Source: Rhodospirillales bacterium (GTDB taxonomy: Bacteria > Pseudomonadota > Alphaproteobacteria > Kiloniellales > JACOMY01). Taken from it: DNA of 64,000 nt. Below are positions 55,973 to 64,000 of the stretch, one piece after another. A program made the translations under genes and the position numbers. Position 1 is the first letter of the stretch. Each line of letters starts with the position of its first letter. The stretch is taken from contig JACOMY010000003.1 of the NCBI GenBank assembly GCA_014324045.1, positions 1-64,000 of the forward strand. Direction: 5' to 3'. Below the pieces are notes generated by a model, which ran no database searches, was not told the origin of the DNA, and saw nothing but the letters and a program-made list of their open reading frames with translations.

Positions 55973-56700
55973 ACCCAGGGCTGCCCGTCCGGACGTGGGA
56001 TGAGACGCGTTTCGGCGGTCCCGATCATCACCAAGGTGCGCATGTCCGCGCGCGCCGGATCGGCAGTGGCCAGGGTCTCGATGTCGATATGTTCGCGCCC
56101 ATCGGTGACGGCGGTAGCAAAAATGACCGGTGTGGTGTCCGGTAACGCCGCGCGCAGGATCTCCAAGGCGCGGCCCAACTGCCAGGGGCGCGCCTTGGAA
56201 GCCGGGTTATAGAGCGACAGCACGAAGCCGGCGCCGGCTGCTGCCCTCAGGCGCTTCTCCACGGTCTCCCATGGCTTCAGATTGTCGGAGAGGGAGAGGG
56301 CGCAGAAATCGTGGCCCAGAGGGGCGCCCAGGCGTGCTGCAGCGGCCTGCATGGCGGAGATGCCGGGCAGCACCGTGATCTTGAGTGCGCGCCAGGCATC
56401 GGGACCGCTTTCCAGCGCCTCGAAGACCGCTGCGGCCATGGCAAAGACGCCCGGATCCCCGGAGGAGACCAGGCAGACCTTGCGTCCCTCCTCGGCCAAG
56501 GTCAGGGCATGCTGTGCTCGATCCAGCTCGACCCGGTTGTCGCTGGCATGGCGGCGCTGGCCTTTTTTGTCGGGGACGCGGGCGACGTAGGGGATATAGC
56601 CCACCAGGTCCTCGGCCTCGGCCAGCGCGCGCACTACTGCGGGCGCGGTCAAATCGGGATCGCCGGGTCCGAGGCCGGCGACGGTCACGCAGCCGCTCAT
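55942..56700 (-). CDS. cobJ: Precorrin-3B C17-methyltransferase
   Basis: A 252-residue methylase that drives ring contraction in the oxygen-dependent pathway. VAGLGPGDPDLTAPAVVRAL, CLVSSGDPGVFAMAAAVFE and LPGISAMQAAAARLGAPLGH are typical of CobJ/CbiH. It overlaps cobI by 4 bp and the convergent cobK by 31 bp. Confidence 0.94.
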   Translation of the reverse strand: MSGCVTVAGLGPGDPDLTAPAVVRALAEAEDLVGYIPYVARVPDKKGQRRHASDNRVELDRAQHALTLAEEGRKVCLVSSGDPGVFAMAAAVFEALESGPDAWRALKITVLPGISAMQAAAARLGAPLGHDFCALSLSDNLKPWETVEKRLRAAAGAGFVLSLYNPASKARPWQLGRALEILRAALPDTTPVIFATAVTDGREHIDIETLATADPARADMRTLVMIGTAETRLIPRPDGQPWVYTPRRASAA

Positions 56701-57428
56701 GGCGCGCGTCCCCGGCCGGGCACCAGGATCATCGAGAAGTAGGGGGCCTTGACCCCTTGCATTGCGCGCAGGGGGCGCCGGATCTCCGCTTCGCAGGTGC
56801 CGCTCTCGACGTAGAGGGCGCGCTCCAGCAGACCGGCTTCGTCAAGCGCGTGGCGGACCTTCTGCAGATTACGGCCCAGTTTCATCACCACGAGGGCGTC
56901 GCAGTTGGCAATCCGCGCAGCCAATTCCTCCTTCGGCAGAGTGCCCGGCACCACGGTCAGCACGTCGTCGCCGTAGGTCATGGGCAGCCCGGCGCGCGAC
57001 CAGCAGCCGGACATGCCGGTGATGCCGGGCACGACTTCGATCGGGTAGCGCCCCTCCAGCCGCCGGTGGACATGCATGTAGGAGCCGTAGAAGAGCGGAT
57101 CGCCCTCGCAAACCAAGGCCAGGTCGCGCCCGCTATCCAACACCGCTGCTACGCGTTCGGCCGATTGGTTGTAGAAATCGCCCATGAGCGCGCCATAGCG
57201 CGGGTCGCTGACCGGGATCTCCGTGGTCACGGGGTACTCCAGGCGCATCTGCTCCGTGCTCTCCGGGATCAGGCCCGCCAGGATGTTGCAGGCGACGCCC
57301 GGTCGGCCGCGGGCAGCGAAGAAGGCCACCACCGGCACCGCTTGCAACAGCCGCATGGCCTTGACGGTCAAGAGTTCCGGATCGCCGGGGCCGACACCCA
57401 GGCCGTAGAGCATGGCACTGCTCATCAT
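56697..57428 (-). CDS. cobI: Precorrin-2 C20-methyltransferase
   Basis: A 243-residue methylase. YGLGVGPGDPELLTVKAMRL at the start, LVCEGDPLFYGSYMHVHRRL and VVPGITGMSGCWSRAGLP identify CobI/CbiL. It overlaps cobH and cobJ by 4 bp each, part of the cobW-N-G-H-I-J run. Confidence 0.95.
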   Translation of the reverse strand: MMSSAMLYGLGVGPGDPELLTVKAMRLLQAVPVVAFFAARGRPGVACNILAGLIPESTEQMRLEYPVTTEIPVSDPRYGALMGDFYNQSAERVAAVLDSGRDLALVCEGDPLFYGSYMHVHRRLEGRYPIEVVPGITGMSGCWSRAGLPMTYGDDVLTVVPGTLPKEELAARIANCDALVVMKLGRNLQKVRHALDEAGLLERALYVESGTCEAEIRRPLRAMQGVKAPYFSMILVPGRGRAP

Positions 57429-58057
57429 TCGCGCTCCTGTGCCAGGGCATTGACGGCCGCGGCGGCCAGCGCGCTGCCGCCCTTGCGTCCGCGTAGGATG
57501 ACGTAAGGGACCGGGTCATTCTCTACCAGGGCCTCTTTCGATTCGGTGGCGCCGACGAAGCCGACCGGCAGGCCGATCACGGCAGCCGGTTTGGGCCAGC
57601 CGCGGGCCAGCCCCTCCAGGAGGTAGAAGAGCGCGGTCGGAGCATTGCCGATGGCGACGAGAGCGCCAGCCAGGCGCTCGCCCCAAAGCTCCAAGGCCGC
57701 AGCCGTTCTCGTATTGCCGACAGACCTCGCCAGTTGCGGCACCTGAGGATCGTTGAGGGTGCAGACGACGGCGTTATCGGCTGGCAGCCGGCTGGGCGTG
57801 ATTCCTTTGGCGACCATAGTAGTGTCGCAGAGGATGGGGCCCCCCTTCGCCAGCGCTGTTCGGGCCGCCTCCGCGAAGTCGGGGGAGAAGGCCAGGTCTT
57901 CGGCGATCTCCGGCTGGCCGCAGGCATGGATCATGCGGACGGCCACCCGTTCTTCCCAGTAAGACAGGCCCTCAAGGCAACTCTCGCAGCGAATCATAGC
58001 GAATGAACGCTCGTAGATGGCCGTACCGTCGCGGATGTAGTCGTAGCGCTCAGTCAC
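57425..58057 (-). CDS. cobH: Precorrin-8X methylmutase
   Basis: A 210-residue mutase moving a methyl group from C11 to C12 to form hydrogenobyrinate. The active-site His is in VRMIHACGQPEIAEDLAF (about residue 44) and VIGLPVGFVGATESKEAL near the C-terminus is typical. It overlaps cobG by 8 bp. Confidence 0.95.
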   Translation of the reverse strand: MTERYDYIRDGTAIYERSFAMIRCESCLEGLSYWEERVAVRMIHACGQPEIAEDLAFSPDFAEAARTALAKGGPILCDTTMVAKGITPSRLPADNAVVCTLNDPQVPQLARSVGNTRTAAALELWGERLAGALVAIGNAPTALFYLLEGLARGWPKPAAVIGLPVGFVGATESKEALVENDPVPYVILRGRKGGSALAAAAVNALAQERE

Positions 58058-59270
58058 GGCGCACTTCCTCCAGAGCCTGCTCCGAACTCGACAACCGTAA
58101 GGCTGCGGGCGAGGCCGCGGTGCCGTTGCGGATGAGGAACCAGTCTCCGGCTGCGCCGACGAAGGTTAGATCCGTCTCTCGTGGATGGGCACAGCCCTTG
58201 CTGCAGCCGGATACATGTGCATGACGATCGGGAGGCAGGACGGCTGCCAACTGTCTGGCAAAGCAGCGGGTCTTGACAGAGGCCTCGGCACAGGCCGGGG
58301 CGCCGGGGCAGGCCTCGATCCTCAAGAAGGCACTCAATGGATCGAGAAGGGCACCGGCGGAACCCAACTTGACCGCGAATTCCGGCCATACTTCCGACGA
58401 GACGCCGGCAATCGCCAGGCAACGCCAAGGCGTTAGGCGGACAATTCCGTCGCCGAAGGTCTCTGCCAGGCCGGCGGTGTCTTCGAGCTGCTGTGCGCTC
58501 AAGGCGCCGAAGGGCCAGAGCGCCAGGACTGCTCCCAACTTCTCGTCGAGTTGATGGAAGCCAAGAGCTGGCTTCCTCGTGCTTCCCACGTCCGAGGCTT
58601 CTTCCATACGGCCGCTTAGGCCGGCTTGCGCGACCAGTGCTGCGATCTGCTCTGCGCCGAGGGCCGAGATGCGACCCTGTTTCCTCTCATCCCTTGCAGC
58701 GAAGGCCTCGCTTATGGCCAACGCCGCCGATGCCGCATCCTGCTGTGCGGAGAGGTGAAGGGCGAAGCGGCCGCCGAGGTCCAGCCGCCTTGCACCCGGG
58801 CGCAGGGAAAGGTCGCTGGCCTCGGTGAGGGGCCAGAGGCCGCCGCCGTCGACTAGGAAGCCGAACTTGTCCGGCAAGCCGGCGAACAGCTGGGTCTCGG
58901 CCAGGCCTATCTCCAGGCGCCGAACCAGGCAGCGGCTGGCCTCTGCCAAACCTGGGTCGGCGCCCAATAGGGGCGAGACCAGGATGTTCCGGCGGGCTTC
59001 CACCGCGGCATCGTCGCTCGCCAAGCCTAACTCGATAGCTTGACGTGCCACCGGTTCGAGACCGGATTTCGCCATGCCGCGCAGCTGCAGCGAGGCCCGC
59101 CGCGTGAGTTCCAGCTTGCCTTCGCCATAAGTGCGGCTGGCCTCGGCGATCACGCGCGCCGCCTCGCCCGAAAGCTGACAATAGGGGGGCTTGAGGCGCA
59201 GAATCCAACCGTCTGCGGACTGCATGGGGCGCAGCAGAGAGGGACACCAGCCTTGCACACGATCTTTCAT
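58050..59270 (-). CDS. cobG: Precorrin-3B synthase CobG (oxygen-dependent)
   Basis: A 406-residue protein of the nitrite/sulfite reductase-like family that hydroxylates precorrin-3A using O2. The N-terminal ferredoxin-like half begins VQGWCPSLLRPMQSADGW; the iron-sulfur ligands appear as CPGAPAC (about residue 331) and SGCSKGCAHP (about 372). CobG marks the aerobic corrin route. It overlaps cobN by 4 bp. Confidence 0.93.
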   Translation of the reverse strand: MKDRVQGWCPSLLRPMQSADGWILRLKPPYCQLSGEAARVIAEASRTYGEGKLELTRRASLQLRGMAKSGLEPVARQAIELGLASDDAAVEARRNILVSPLLGADPGLAEASRCLVRRLEIGLAETQLFAGLPDKFGFLVDGGGLWPLTEASDLSLRPGARRLDLGGRFALHLSAQQDAASAALAISEAFAARDERKQGRISALGAEQIAALVAQAGLSGRMEEASDVGSTRKPALGFHQLDEKLGAVLALWPFGALSAQQLEDTAGLAETFGDGIVRLTPWRCLAIAGVSSEVWPEFAVKLGSAGALLDPLSAFLRIEACPGAPACAEASVKTRCFARQLAAVLPPDRHAHVSGCSKGCAHPRETDLTFVGAAGDWFLIRNGTAASPAALRLSSSEQALEEVRRD

Positions 59271-62200
59271 TGCTCTGGGTCCAGCAGCTGGGCGGCGACG
59301 GCATTGCGCCTTGGCTGCCAGAGGTGCCGGCGCAGGGCCTCGACGAAGCGGCGGATCATGGCGGCGCGCGCGGCCGGATTCGCGTCGGCCAAAAAGGCGT
59401 CGACCTTCGGATTGCCGAGGGTTGCCTCGTGCAGTTGGTCGAACTGACGACTGAGTCCCAGGCCGGAAGTGGCGGCGAAGGCGAAGAGGCTGTCCAGACT
59501 CTTCGCCATCTCGGCGCCACCGCGGTAGCCGTGGCGCATCATGCCCTCAATCCAGACGGGGTTGGCGGCGCGGCCGCGCACCACCCGGTTGAGCTCTTCG
59601 GAAAGGCTGCGGGCCCGGGGCGCCTCGGGATCGGAGATATCGGTGTGATAGACCCGGGCCTTGCCGCCCAGGCTGTCGGCTGCCGCAGCGAAACCGCCTT
59701 CGAAAGCGGCGAAGGCGGAGCTTTCCAGCAGATCGATCTCGTGATGGTCCTGCAAATGCACCAACGCATCCGACCGGAGCACGCGGGCGGCAAAGGCTGC
59801 GCGCGCCGCAACCCCCTCGGCATCCCGGCCGTAGGCATAGCCGGCTGCATCCAGGTAACTGGCACCCAGGTCTTCGCGGCCCTTCCAAGCGCCGCGGTCC
59901 AGGAGGTTGGTGACGCCAGCCTCGTAGCCGCCGGGGGCGGTGCCGAAGATACGCCAACTCGCTTGGCGCCGGGCCTCTCCTTCCAGGTCGCGGCAGGCGG
60001 CGGCCAGGGGGTTCATGTCGGCGGCCTCGTCGCGCATGGCCACGGCCTGGACGGCGCTGTCGAAGAGTAAGATCTGAGCCTGGAAGACATCGCGGAAGAG
60101 GCCGGAAATGCGGAGCGTGATATCCACACGCGGCCGATCCAGGCGGGCCAGGGGCAAGACCTCGAAGCCGGCCACCCGGTTCGATCCCTCGTCCCACTTC
60201 GGTTCTACGCCCATCAGGGCGAGGGCCATGGCCAGCTCGTCGCCGCCGGTACGCATGGTAGCGCTGCCCCAGAGGTCGATCACCAGGGCGCGCGGCCAGT
60301 CGCCTTCTTCCTGTAGATGGCGGCGAACCAACTCATCGGCTGCCCTCTTGCCCAGCAGCAGGGCCGAGCGGGTGGGAACGGCCCGTGGATCGATGGTGAA
60401 GAGGTTGCGTCCGGTCGGCAGCACGTCGATGCGTCCCCGAGTCGCTGCACCGGCGGGGCCGGGCGGCACGAAGCGCCCGTCGAGGGCGGTCAGCAAGGCC
60501 TGCGATTCCTCCCGTCCGCTGGCGGCGATTCGCTCGTGGGCTTCGGCCAGATCCAAGGAAGGGGTGCCGCGTTGCAGGGCGGCGGCCAAAGCCTCCGCGC
60601 GCTCACCGCTGGGTGCCTCTCCGAAGACGTGGAGGCCTTCGCGGATCTGTAGGTTCTTTACGTCGCAGAGATAGGTGTCGAGCCGGTTCAGAGCCTCGTC
60701 GTCGGGCATATCGCGGGTGACGCCGCATTCCTCGGTCAGCCCACTCTCCTCGGCACGCCGCCGGATCTCTTGGCGTAGCAGTCCCATGCGCCGCCGGTCC
60801 AGGCCGTCGGCGGCGGCGTATTCGTCGACCAGCCGTTCCAGTTCGGCTAGGGGACCATTCGCTCCGGCCGATTTCAGCGGCGGGGTCAGATGTCCCAACA
60901 CCACGGCGGAGAGCCGCCGCTTGGCCGCCGCTGCCTCGCCCGGATTGTTCACGATGAAGGGATAGATTACGGGCAGATCGCCTGTCAGGGCCAAGGGCGA
61001 ACAGGACGGAGACAGCGCTACTGCTTTGCCCGGCAGCCACTCCAGGGTGCCATGGGTCCCTAGATGGATCATGGCATGCAGGCCCTCGACCCGTCGGAGC
61101 CAGAGATAGAATGCGATGTAATCGTGGCGCGGTGGCTGGTCGGGATCGTGATAGTTGGTCTTGCGGTCCAGCCCAGCGCCGCGGTCGGGTTGCAAGGCGA
61201 CGATCAGTTTACCCAGACGCAGCCAGCAGCCTTCAAACCATCCGGCTTGAAGGTTTGGATCTTCCTCCGGCGTGCCCCAGGCAGCAATCACCTTGTGCCG
61301 TAGGTCGGCCGGCAAGTCGGCGAAAAGCGCTTGGTAATCGTCTAATGCAAGAAAAGGCTTAAGCCTGTCTTCTTCCAGTTCTGCTGCAAGGGCCTGAGAG
61401 CAAGGGCGTCGCCGAGGCAGGTCGTAGCCTGCCCCGCAGAGCAGATCGGCGATGCGTGTGCTGCTGGCAAGACCGTCGAGCCCCACCGCATGCGCCACCT
61501 GACCGCCACCGCCGGGATAGTTGGATAGGATCAGCCCCAGGCGGCGCTCCCGCATCGGTGTCTCGGCGAGCCTTGACCAGGCGGCAGCCTTGCCGGTTAG
61601 GCTCTCGATTCCCTCCGCATAGGGGCGGTGGCGGGTCACGCCGAACTCGAGGTTGGGTAGAGCTTCGCCCTTGGATTTGAAGGACACGGCGCCTGCCGTC
61701 AGCCGGCCGTCCAGCTCCGGCAGGACGACCTGCATGGCGAGATCGCTGGCGGCGAGGCCACGGTCCGATTCGCACCAGACCGCTCGATCGGATCCGGCGA
61801 GGATCGCCTGCAACACCGGCGCACCGGCTGCTTCCAAAGGTGTGTTGCCGCCCTCGTCCTGGGCGGAGAAGGCCGTAGCGTTCACCACGACCTTGGGGCC
61901 CAGATTGCGCAGGAACCTGGCGCACCAGGAGGCGCTATCGGGTGCCTTGAGACTGGCGACGAAGACAGGCCAGACCTCGAAACCTCTCTTCTCCAGGCTG
62001 GTGACTAGGGCATCGATCACTGCCAAGTCTCCGGCTAGCAGATAGGAACGATAGAAGACTATAGCTGCCAAGGGCCGCTGTGGCTCTCGACCTGTGGCGA
62101 GCACCAGCTTGCAGACTGCACCTAAGCTAGGGCAATAGAAGCCTTGCTGGGGCAGGGGGGCGGCCGGCGCGGCCGGCGCCGGCTGGGTACCGGCGCGAAA

Positions 62201-62665
62201 GGCGGCTTCCGCGAGGAAGCGGGCCATGTTGTCGTCTCCCCCCTCGACGAAATAGCGCTCAAGCTTGGCCAAACCCTCTTCCGGCAGGGTGGAGAGCGCC
62301 GTCAGTCGCGGATCGGGGCGTGCGTCTCCCGGCAGGAGCGCCAAGGCGATGCCTTCCTGTCGGCAGAAGCGCGCCAACTCCTCGGCCCCGTAGCGCCAAT
62401 AGTCGAGCCCACCCAAAACCCGCGCTACCAGCAGCTTCGAGCCGGTGACGGTTTTCTCAACGTAGAGATCGACCGAAAGGGGATGGCGGAGGCGCGCCAA
62501 ACTGGCCAGCCTGAGGCTCAGTCCCTGCGGCCGCCGCGCCATGGCGACGGCGGCAAGATCGCTGTCGGTGAAGGAGAGGAACAGCAGGTCGGCCGGACTT
62601 TGCTCCAGGTCGACGGCGGGTTCCGCCTCGTCAAGGGACCGGGTCTCGCGGACCAGAAGGTGCAT
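59267..62665 (-). CDS. cobN: Cobaltochelatase subunit CobN
   Basis: A 1132-residue magnesium-chelatase-H/CobN family protein, the large subunit that inserts cobalt into hydrogenobyrinate diamide. Landmarks: LSNYPGGGGQVAHAVGLDGL (about residue 378), IHLGTHGTLEWLPGKAVALS (about 535), VIYPFIVNNPGEAAAAKRR and the C-terminal LDSLFAFAATSGLGLSRQFD. Length is slightly below the roughly 1250 usual. Partner subunits CobS and CobT are not in the window. It follows cobW by 6 bp. Confidence 0.94.
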   Translation of the reverse strand: MHLLVRETRSLDEAEPAVDLEQSPADLLFLSFTDSDLAAVAMARRPQGLSLRLASLARLRHPLSVDLYVEKTVTGSKLLVARVLGGLDYWRYGAEELARFCRQEGIALALLPGDARPDPRLTALSTLPEEGLAKLERYFVEGGDDNMARFLAEAAFRAGTQPAPAAPAAPLPQQGFYCPSLGAVCKLVLATGREPQRPLAAIVFYRSYLLAGDLAVIDALVTSLEKRGFEVWPVFVASLKAPDSASWCARFLRNLGPKVVVNATAFSAQDEGGNTPLEAAGAPVLQAILAGSDRAVWCESDRGLAASDLAMQVVLPELDGRLTAGAVSFKSKGEALPNLEFGVTRHRPYAEGIESLTGKAAAWSRLAETPMRERRLGLILSNYPGGGGQVAHAVGLDGLASSTRIADLLCGAGYDLPRRRPCSQALAAELEEDRLKPFLALDDYQALFADLPADLRHKVIAAWGTPEEDPNLQAGWFEGCWLRLGKLIVALQPDRGAGLDRKTNYHDPDQPPRHDYIAFYLWLRRVEGLHAMIHLGTHGTLEWLPGKAVALSPSCSPLALTGDLPVIYPFIVNNPGEAAAAKRRLSAVVLGHLTPPLKSAGANGPLAELERLVDEYAAADGLDRRRMGLLRQEIRRRAEESGLTEECGVTRDMPDDEALNRLDTYLCDVKNLQIREGLHVFGEAPSGERAEALAAALQRGTPSLDLAEAHERIAASGREESQALLTALDGRFVPPGPAGAATRGRIDVLPTGRNLFTIDPRAVPTRSALLLGKRAADELVRRHLQEEGDWPRALVIDLWGSATMRTGGDELAMALALMGVEPKWDEGSNRVAGFEVLPLARLDRPRVDITLRISGLFRDVFQAQILLFDSAVQAVAMRDEAADMNPLAAACRDLEGEARRQASWRIFGTAPGGYEAGVTNLLDRGAWKGREDLGASYLDAAGYAYGRDAEGVAARAAFAARVLRSDALVHLQDHHEIDLLESSAFAAFEGGFAAAADSLGGKARVYHTDISDPEAPRARSLSEELNRVVRGRAANPVWIEGMMRHGYRGGAEMAKSLDSLFAFAATSGLGLSRQFDQLHEATLGNPKVDAFLADANPAARAAMIRRFVEALRRHLWQPRRNAVAAQLLDPEQ

Positions 62666-62671
62666 GGCCGG

Positions 62672-63706
62672 TCATCCCGCTAGGGCTGTCACGATTGCGT
62701 CGCGGTCCATACCGCTGTGGCCGATGATGACCAAGCGGCTGCTGCGGGCTTCTTCGGCCTGCCAAAGGCGGTCGTAGTGATGGCGGAAGCGCGCGCCGAC
62801 CCCGTGTAGCAGCAGGCGCATCGGCTTGCCCGAGACCGCCAGGAAACCCTTCACGCGGAGGATGTCGTGGACCTCCACGGTCTGCTGCAGGCGCGCCAGC
62901 AGGGCCTCGGCGGCGGGCTGTTCCGGTAGCTCGACGATAAAACTGTCGAAATCGTCGTGCTCGTGGTCGTCCAGTCCGTCGTGGTGCGAGGGGCGGTCGT
63001 CGAGATCGTCTTCGGCGGTAGCGCCCAGCCCCAGCAGGACGCTTGGGTCGACGACACCCTCCTCGGTCGTCACCACCTTCACCGCCCGCGGCAGTCTGGT
63101 CTCGACCTCGTTGAGAACCCAGTCCCGCGACGACCCCGTCAGGAGATCGCTCTTGTTCACGATCACCAAGTCGGCGGCGGAGAGCTGATCTTCGAAGACC
63201 TCTTGCAGCGGATTGTCGTGATCTAAGGATTCGTCGGCCTGGCGCTGACGCTCCACCTGTTCGGGATCGTCGGCGAAGCGGCCCTCGGCCACCGCCGGCC
63301 CGTCGACTACGGCGATGACGCCGTCCACCGTCAGGCGGGAGCGAATCGAGGGCCAGTCGAAGGCTTTCAAAAGTGGCTTCGGCAAGGCGAGGCCGGAGGT
63401 CTCGATCAGGATATGCTCCGGCGGATTGTCGCGCTCGACCAAAGTTTCCATGCTGGGCACGAAGTCGTCGGCGACCGTGCAGCAGAGGCAGCCGTTGGCA
63501 AGCTCGACGATGTCTTCCTCGCCGCAGCTCTCGATACCGCAGCCCTTCAGGATCTGGCCGTCGATGCCAAGGCTGCCGAACTCGTTGACAATGACGGCAA
63601 CACGGCGCCCGCCGGCGTTCTCCAGGACATGGCGGACCAGGGTCGTCTTGCCGGCACCGAGGAAGCCAGTGATGACGGTGGTGGGAATCTTGGCCCCGGA
63701 GATCAT
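62672..63706 (-). CDS. cobW: CobW-type GTPase / metal chaperone
   Basis: A 344-residue G3E GTPase, thought to deliver cobalt to the CobNST chelatase. Walker A GFLGAGKTT (about residues 14-22), the metal-binding ELANGCLCCTVADDF (about 64-78) and GTP-specificity NKSD are intact. A His/Asp-rich loop (SHHDGLDDHEHDDFD, about 237-251) precedes the CobW C-terminal domain. ATG 63706 overlaps the stop of the upstream gene (ATGA); the frame is open further upstream but inside that gene. Confidence 0.93.
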   Translation of the reverse strand: MISGAKIPTTVITGFLGAGKTTLVRHVLENAGGRRVAVIVNEFGSLGIDGQILKGCGIESCGEEDIVELANGCLCCTVADDFVPSMETLVERDNPPEHILIETSGLALPKPLLKAFDWPSIRSRLTVDGVIAVVDGPAVAEGRFADDPEQVERQRQADESLDHDNPLQEVFEDQLSAADLVIVNKSDLLTGSSRDWVLNEVETRLPRAVKVVTTEEGVVDPSVLLGLGATAEDDLDDRPSHHDGLDDHEHDDFDSFIVELPEQPAAEALLARLQQTVEVHDILRVKGFLAVSGKPMRLLLHGVGARFRHHYDRLWQAEEARSSRLVIIGHSGMDRDAIVTALAG

Positions 63707-64000
63707 GCGGCTTCGTCTCTCTTTGCGCTTTTCTTTGCACTGGGGGATGTTTCTAGCGGCGGTATACGGGCCAGGGTCTTGCGTCGCAGGCTTTCCGGCC
63801 GTTCGCACCAAGGCACCTGCCCATCAGCTGTCTCGCCATGGCGGCGAGCATAGTCCAAGAGATCCGGCCCCTGTGTGTCCGGGTCAATCTCGCAGAGCAC
63901 ATAAGCCCATTTGTCCGGCGCCGCAATGACGGCCGTGCAGGCGCGCTTGCAACCGGACAGGCAGCGGACTTTTTCGACCCGCAGGCTTTCGTCGGCTTCG
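63703..64000 (-). CDS. DUF1636-type metal-binding protein (5' end beyond window)
   Basis: Only the last 98 residues are visible; the gene runs off the right edge. They include RCLSGCKRACTAVIAAPDKW and YVLCEIDPD, then PWCERPESLRRKTLARIPP, which fit the DUF1636 family, small cysteine-rich proteins often beside cobW. The window shows three of its conserved cysteines. It overlaps the cobW ATG by 4 bp, so it is probably part of the cobalamin operon. Confidence 0.75.
   Translation of the reverse strand, partial: EADESLRVEKVRCLSGCKRACTAVIAAPDKWAYVLCEIDPDTQGPDLLDYARRHGETADGQVPWCERPESLRRKTLARIPPLETSPSAKKSAKRDEAA

Noticed and set aside
48478-64000. Cobalamin riboswitch inside the cob cluster
   Set aside because: None of the short intergenic gaps (47, 53 and 15 bp) can hold one; if present it would be upstream of the DUF1636 gene, outside the window.

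Overview
The window is chromosomal DNA of a GC-rich alphaproteobacterium. The gene content points to the Rhodospirillales/Kiloniellales neighbourhood: a bifunctional ispDF, NtrY/NtrX, a DUF2794-type protein, an H+-pumping pyrophosphatase, invasion-associated-locus-B-type protein, and an oxygen-dependent cobalamin pathway with CobG, CobE and CobN. This placement is inferred from gene families only. Most of the window is ordinary, tightly packed core genome.

Layout. 0.4-4.3 kb: fatty-acid/acyl-CoA enzymes (FadJ-type multifunctional enzyme and, convergent, malonyl-CoA decarboxylase). 4.8-8.8 kb: a lipoprotein, the two halves of CinA as separate convergent genes around a tRNA-Ser(TGA), then pgpA and ispDF. 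9.3-14.5 kb: ntrY-ntrX-trkA, bordered on the right by a decayed IS5-type transposase end. 14.9-22.3 kb: glutaryl-CoA dehydrogenase divergent from a complete branched-chain amino-acid ABC operon (livH-livM-livG-livF, a small membrane protein, livJ) that ends at a good terminator. 22.7-30.0 kb: rpiB-glyA-nrdR-ribD-ribE-ribBA-ribH-nusB-thiL, linking one-carbon, ribonucleotide reductase control and flavin synthesis. 30.3-37.1 kb: MFS permease, hppA, DUF2794-type protein, a thioredoxin-fold protein, a YfgM-like protein and bamB, closed by a strong terminator. 45.0-48.5 kb: ialB-type gene divergent from alaS. 48.8-64.0 kb: a near-complete corrin-ring gene cluster (cysG, cobB, cbiD, cobM, cobE, cobL, cobK, cobJ, cobI, cobH, cobG, cobN, cobW, and a DUF1636-type gene cut by the window end).

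The accessory part is 37.2-45.0 kb, a type I restriction-modification island between bamB and ialB. Read from its promoter side (minus strand) it holds a small coupled ORF, an intact hsdM, two tandem paralogous small coiled-coil proteins with near-identical ends and a diverged middle, a HEPN/MNT-type gene pair, hsdS and hsdR. hsdS carries one in-frame stop followed at once by an ATG. hsdR is broken by two separate frameshifts, one of which is exactly a 19-bp tandem duplication. The methyltransferase subunit and the MNT partner keep their motifs; the HEPN partner has lost the histidine of its RxxxxH motif. The island therefore looks like a system whose restriction arm has decayed or been switched off while the modification subunit and the inserted pair persist.

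A second theme is short perfect tandem duplications (12 to 21 bp). Those in kept genes (cinA, livM, cobM) are multiples of three; those in noncoding DNA or in hsdR (16 and 19 bp) are not. I saw no CRISPR array, prophage, rRNA operon or intact insertion sequence.
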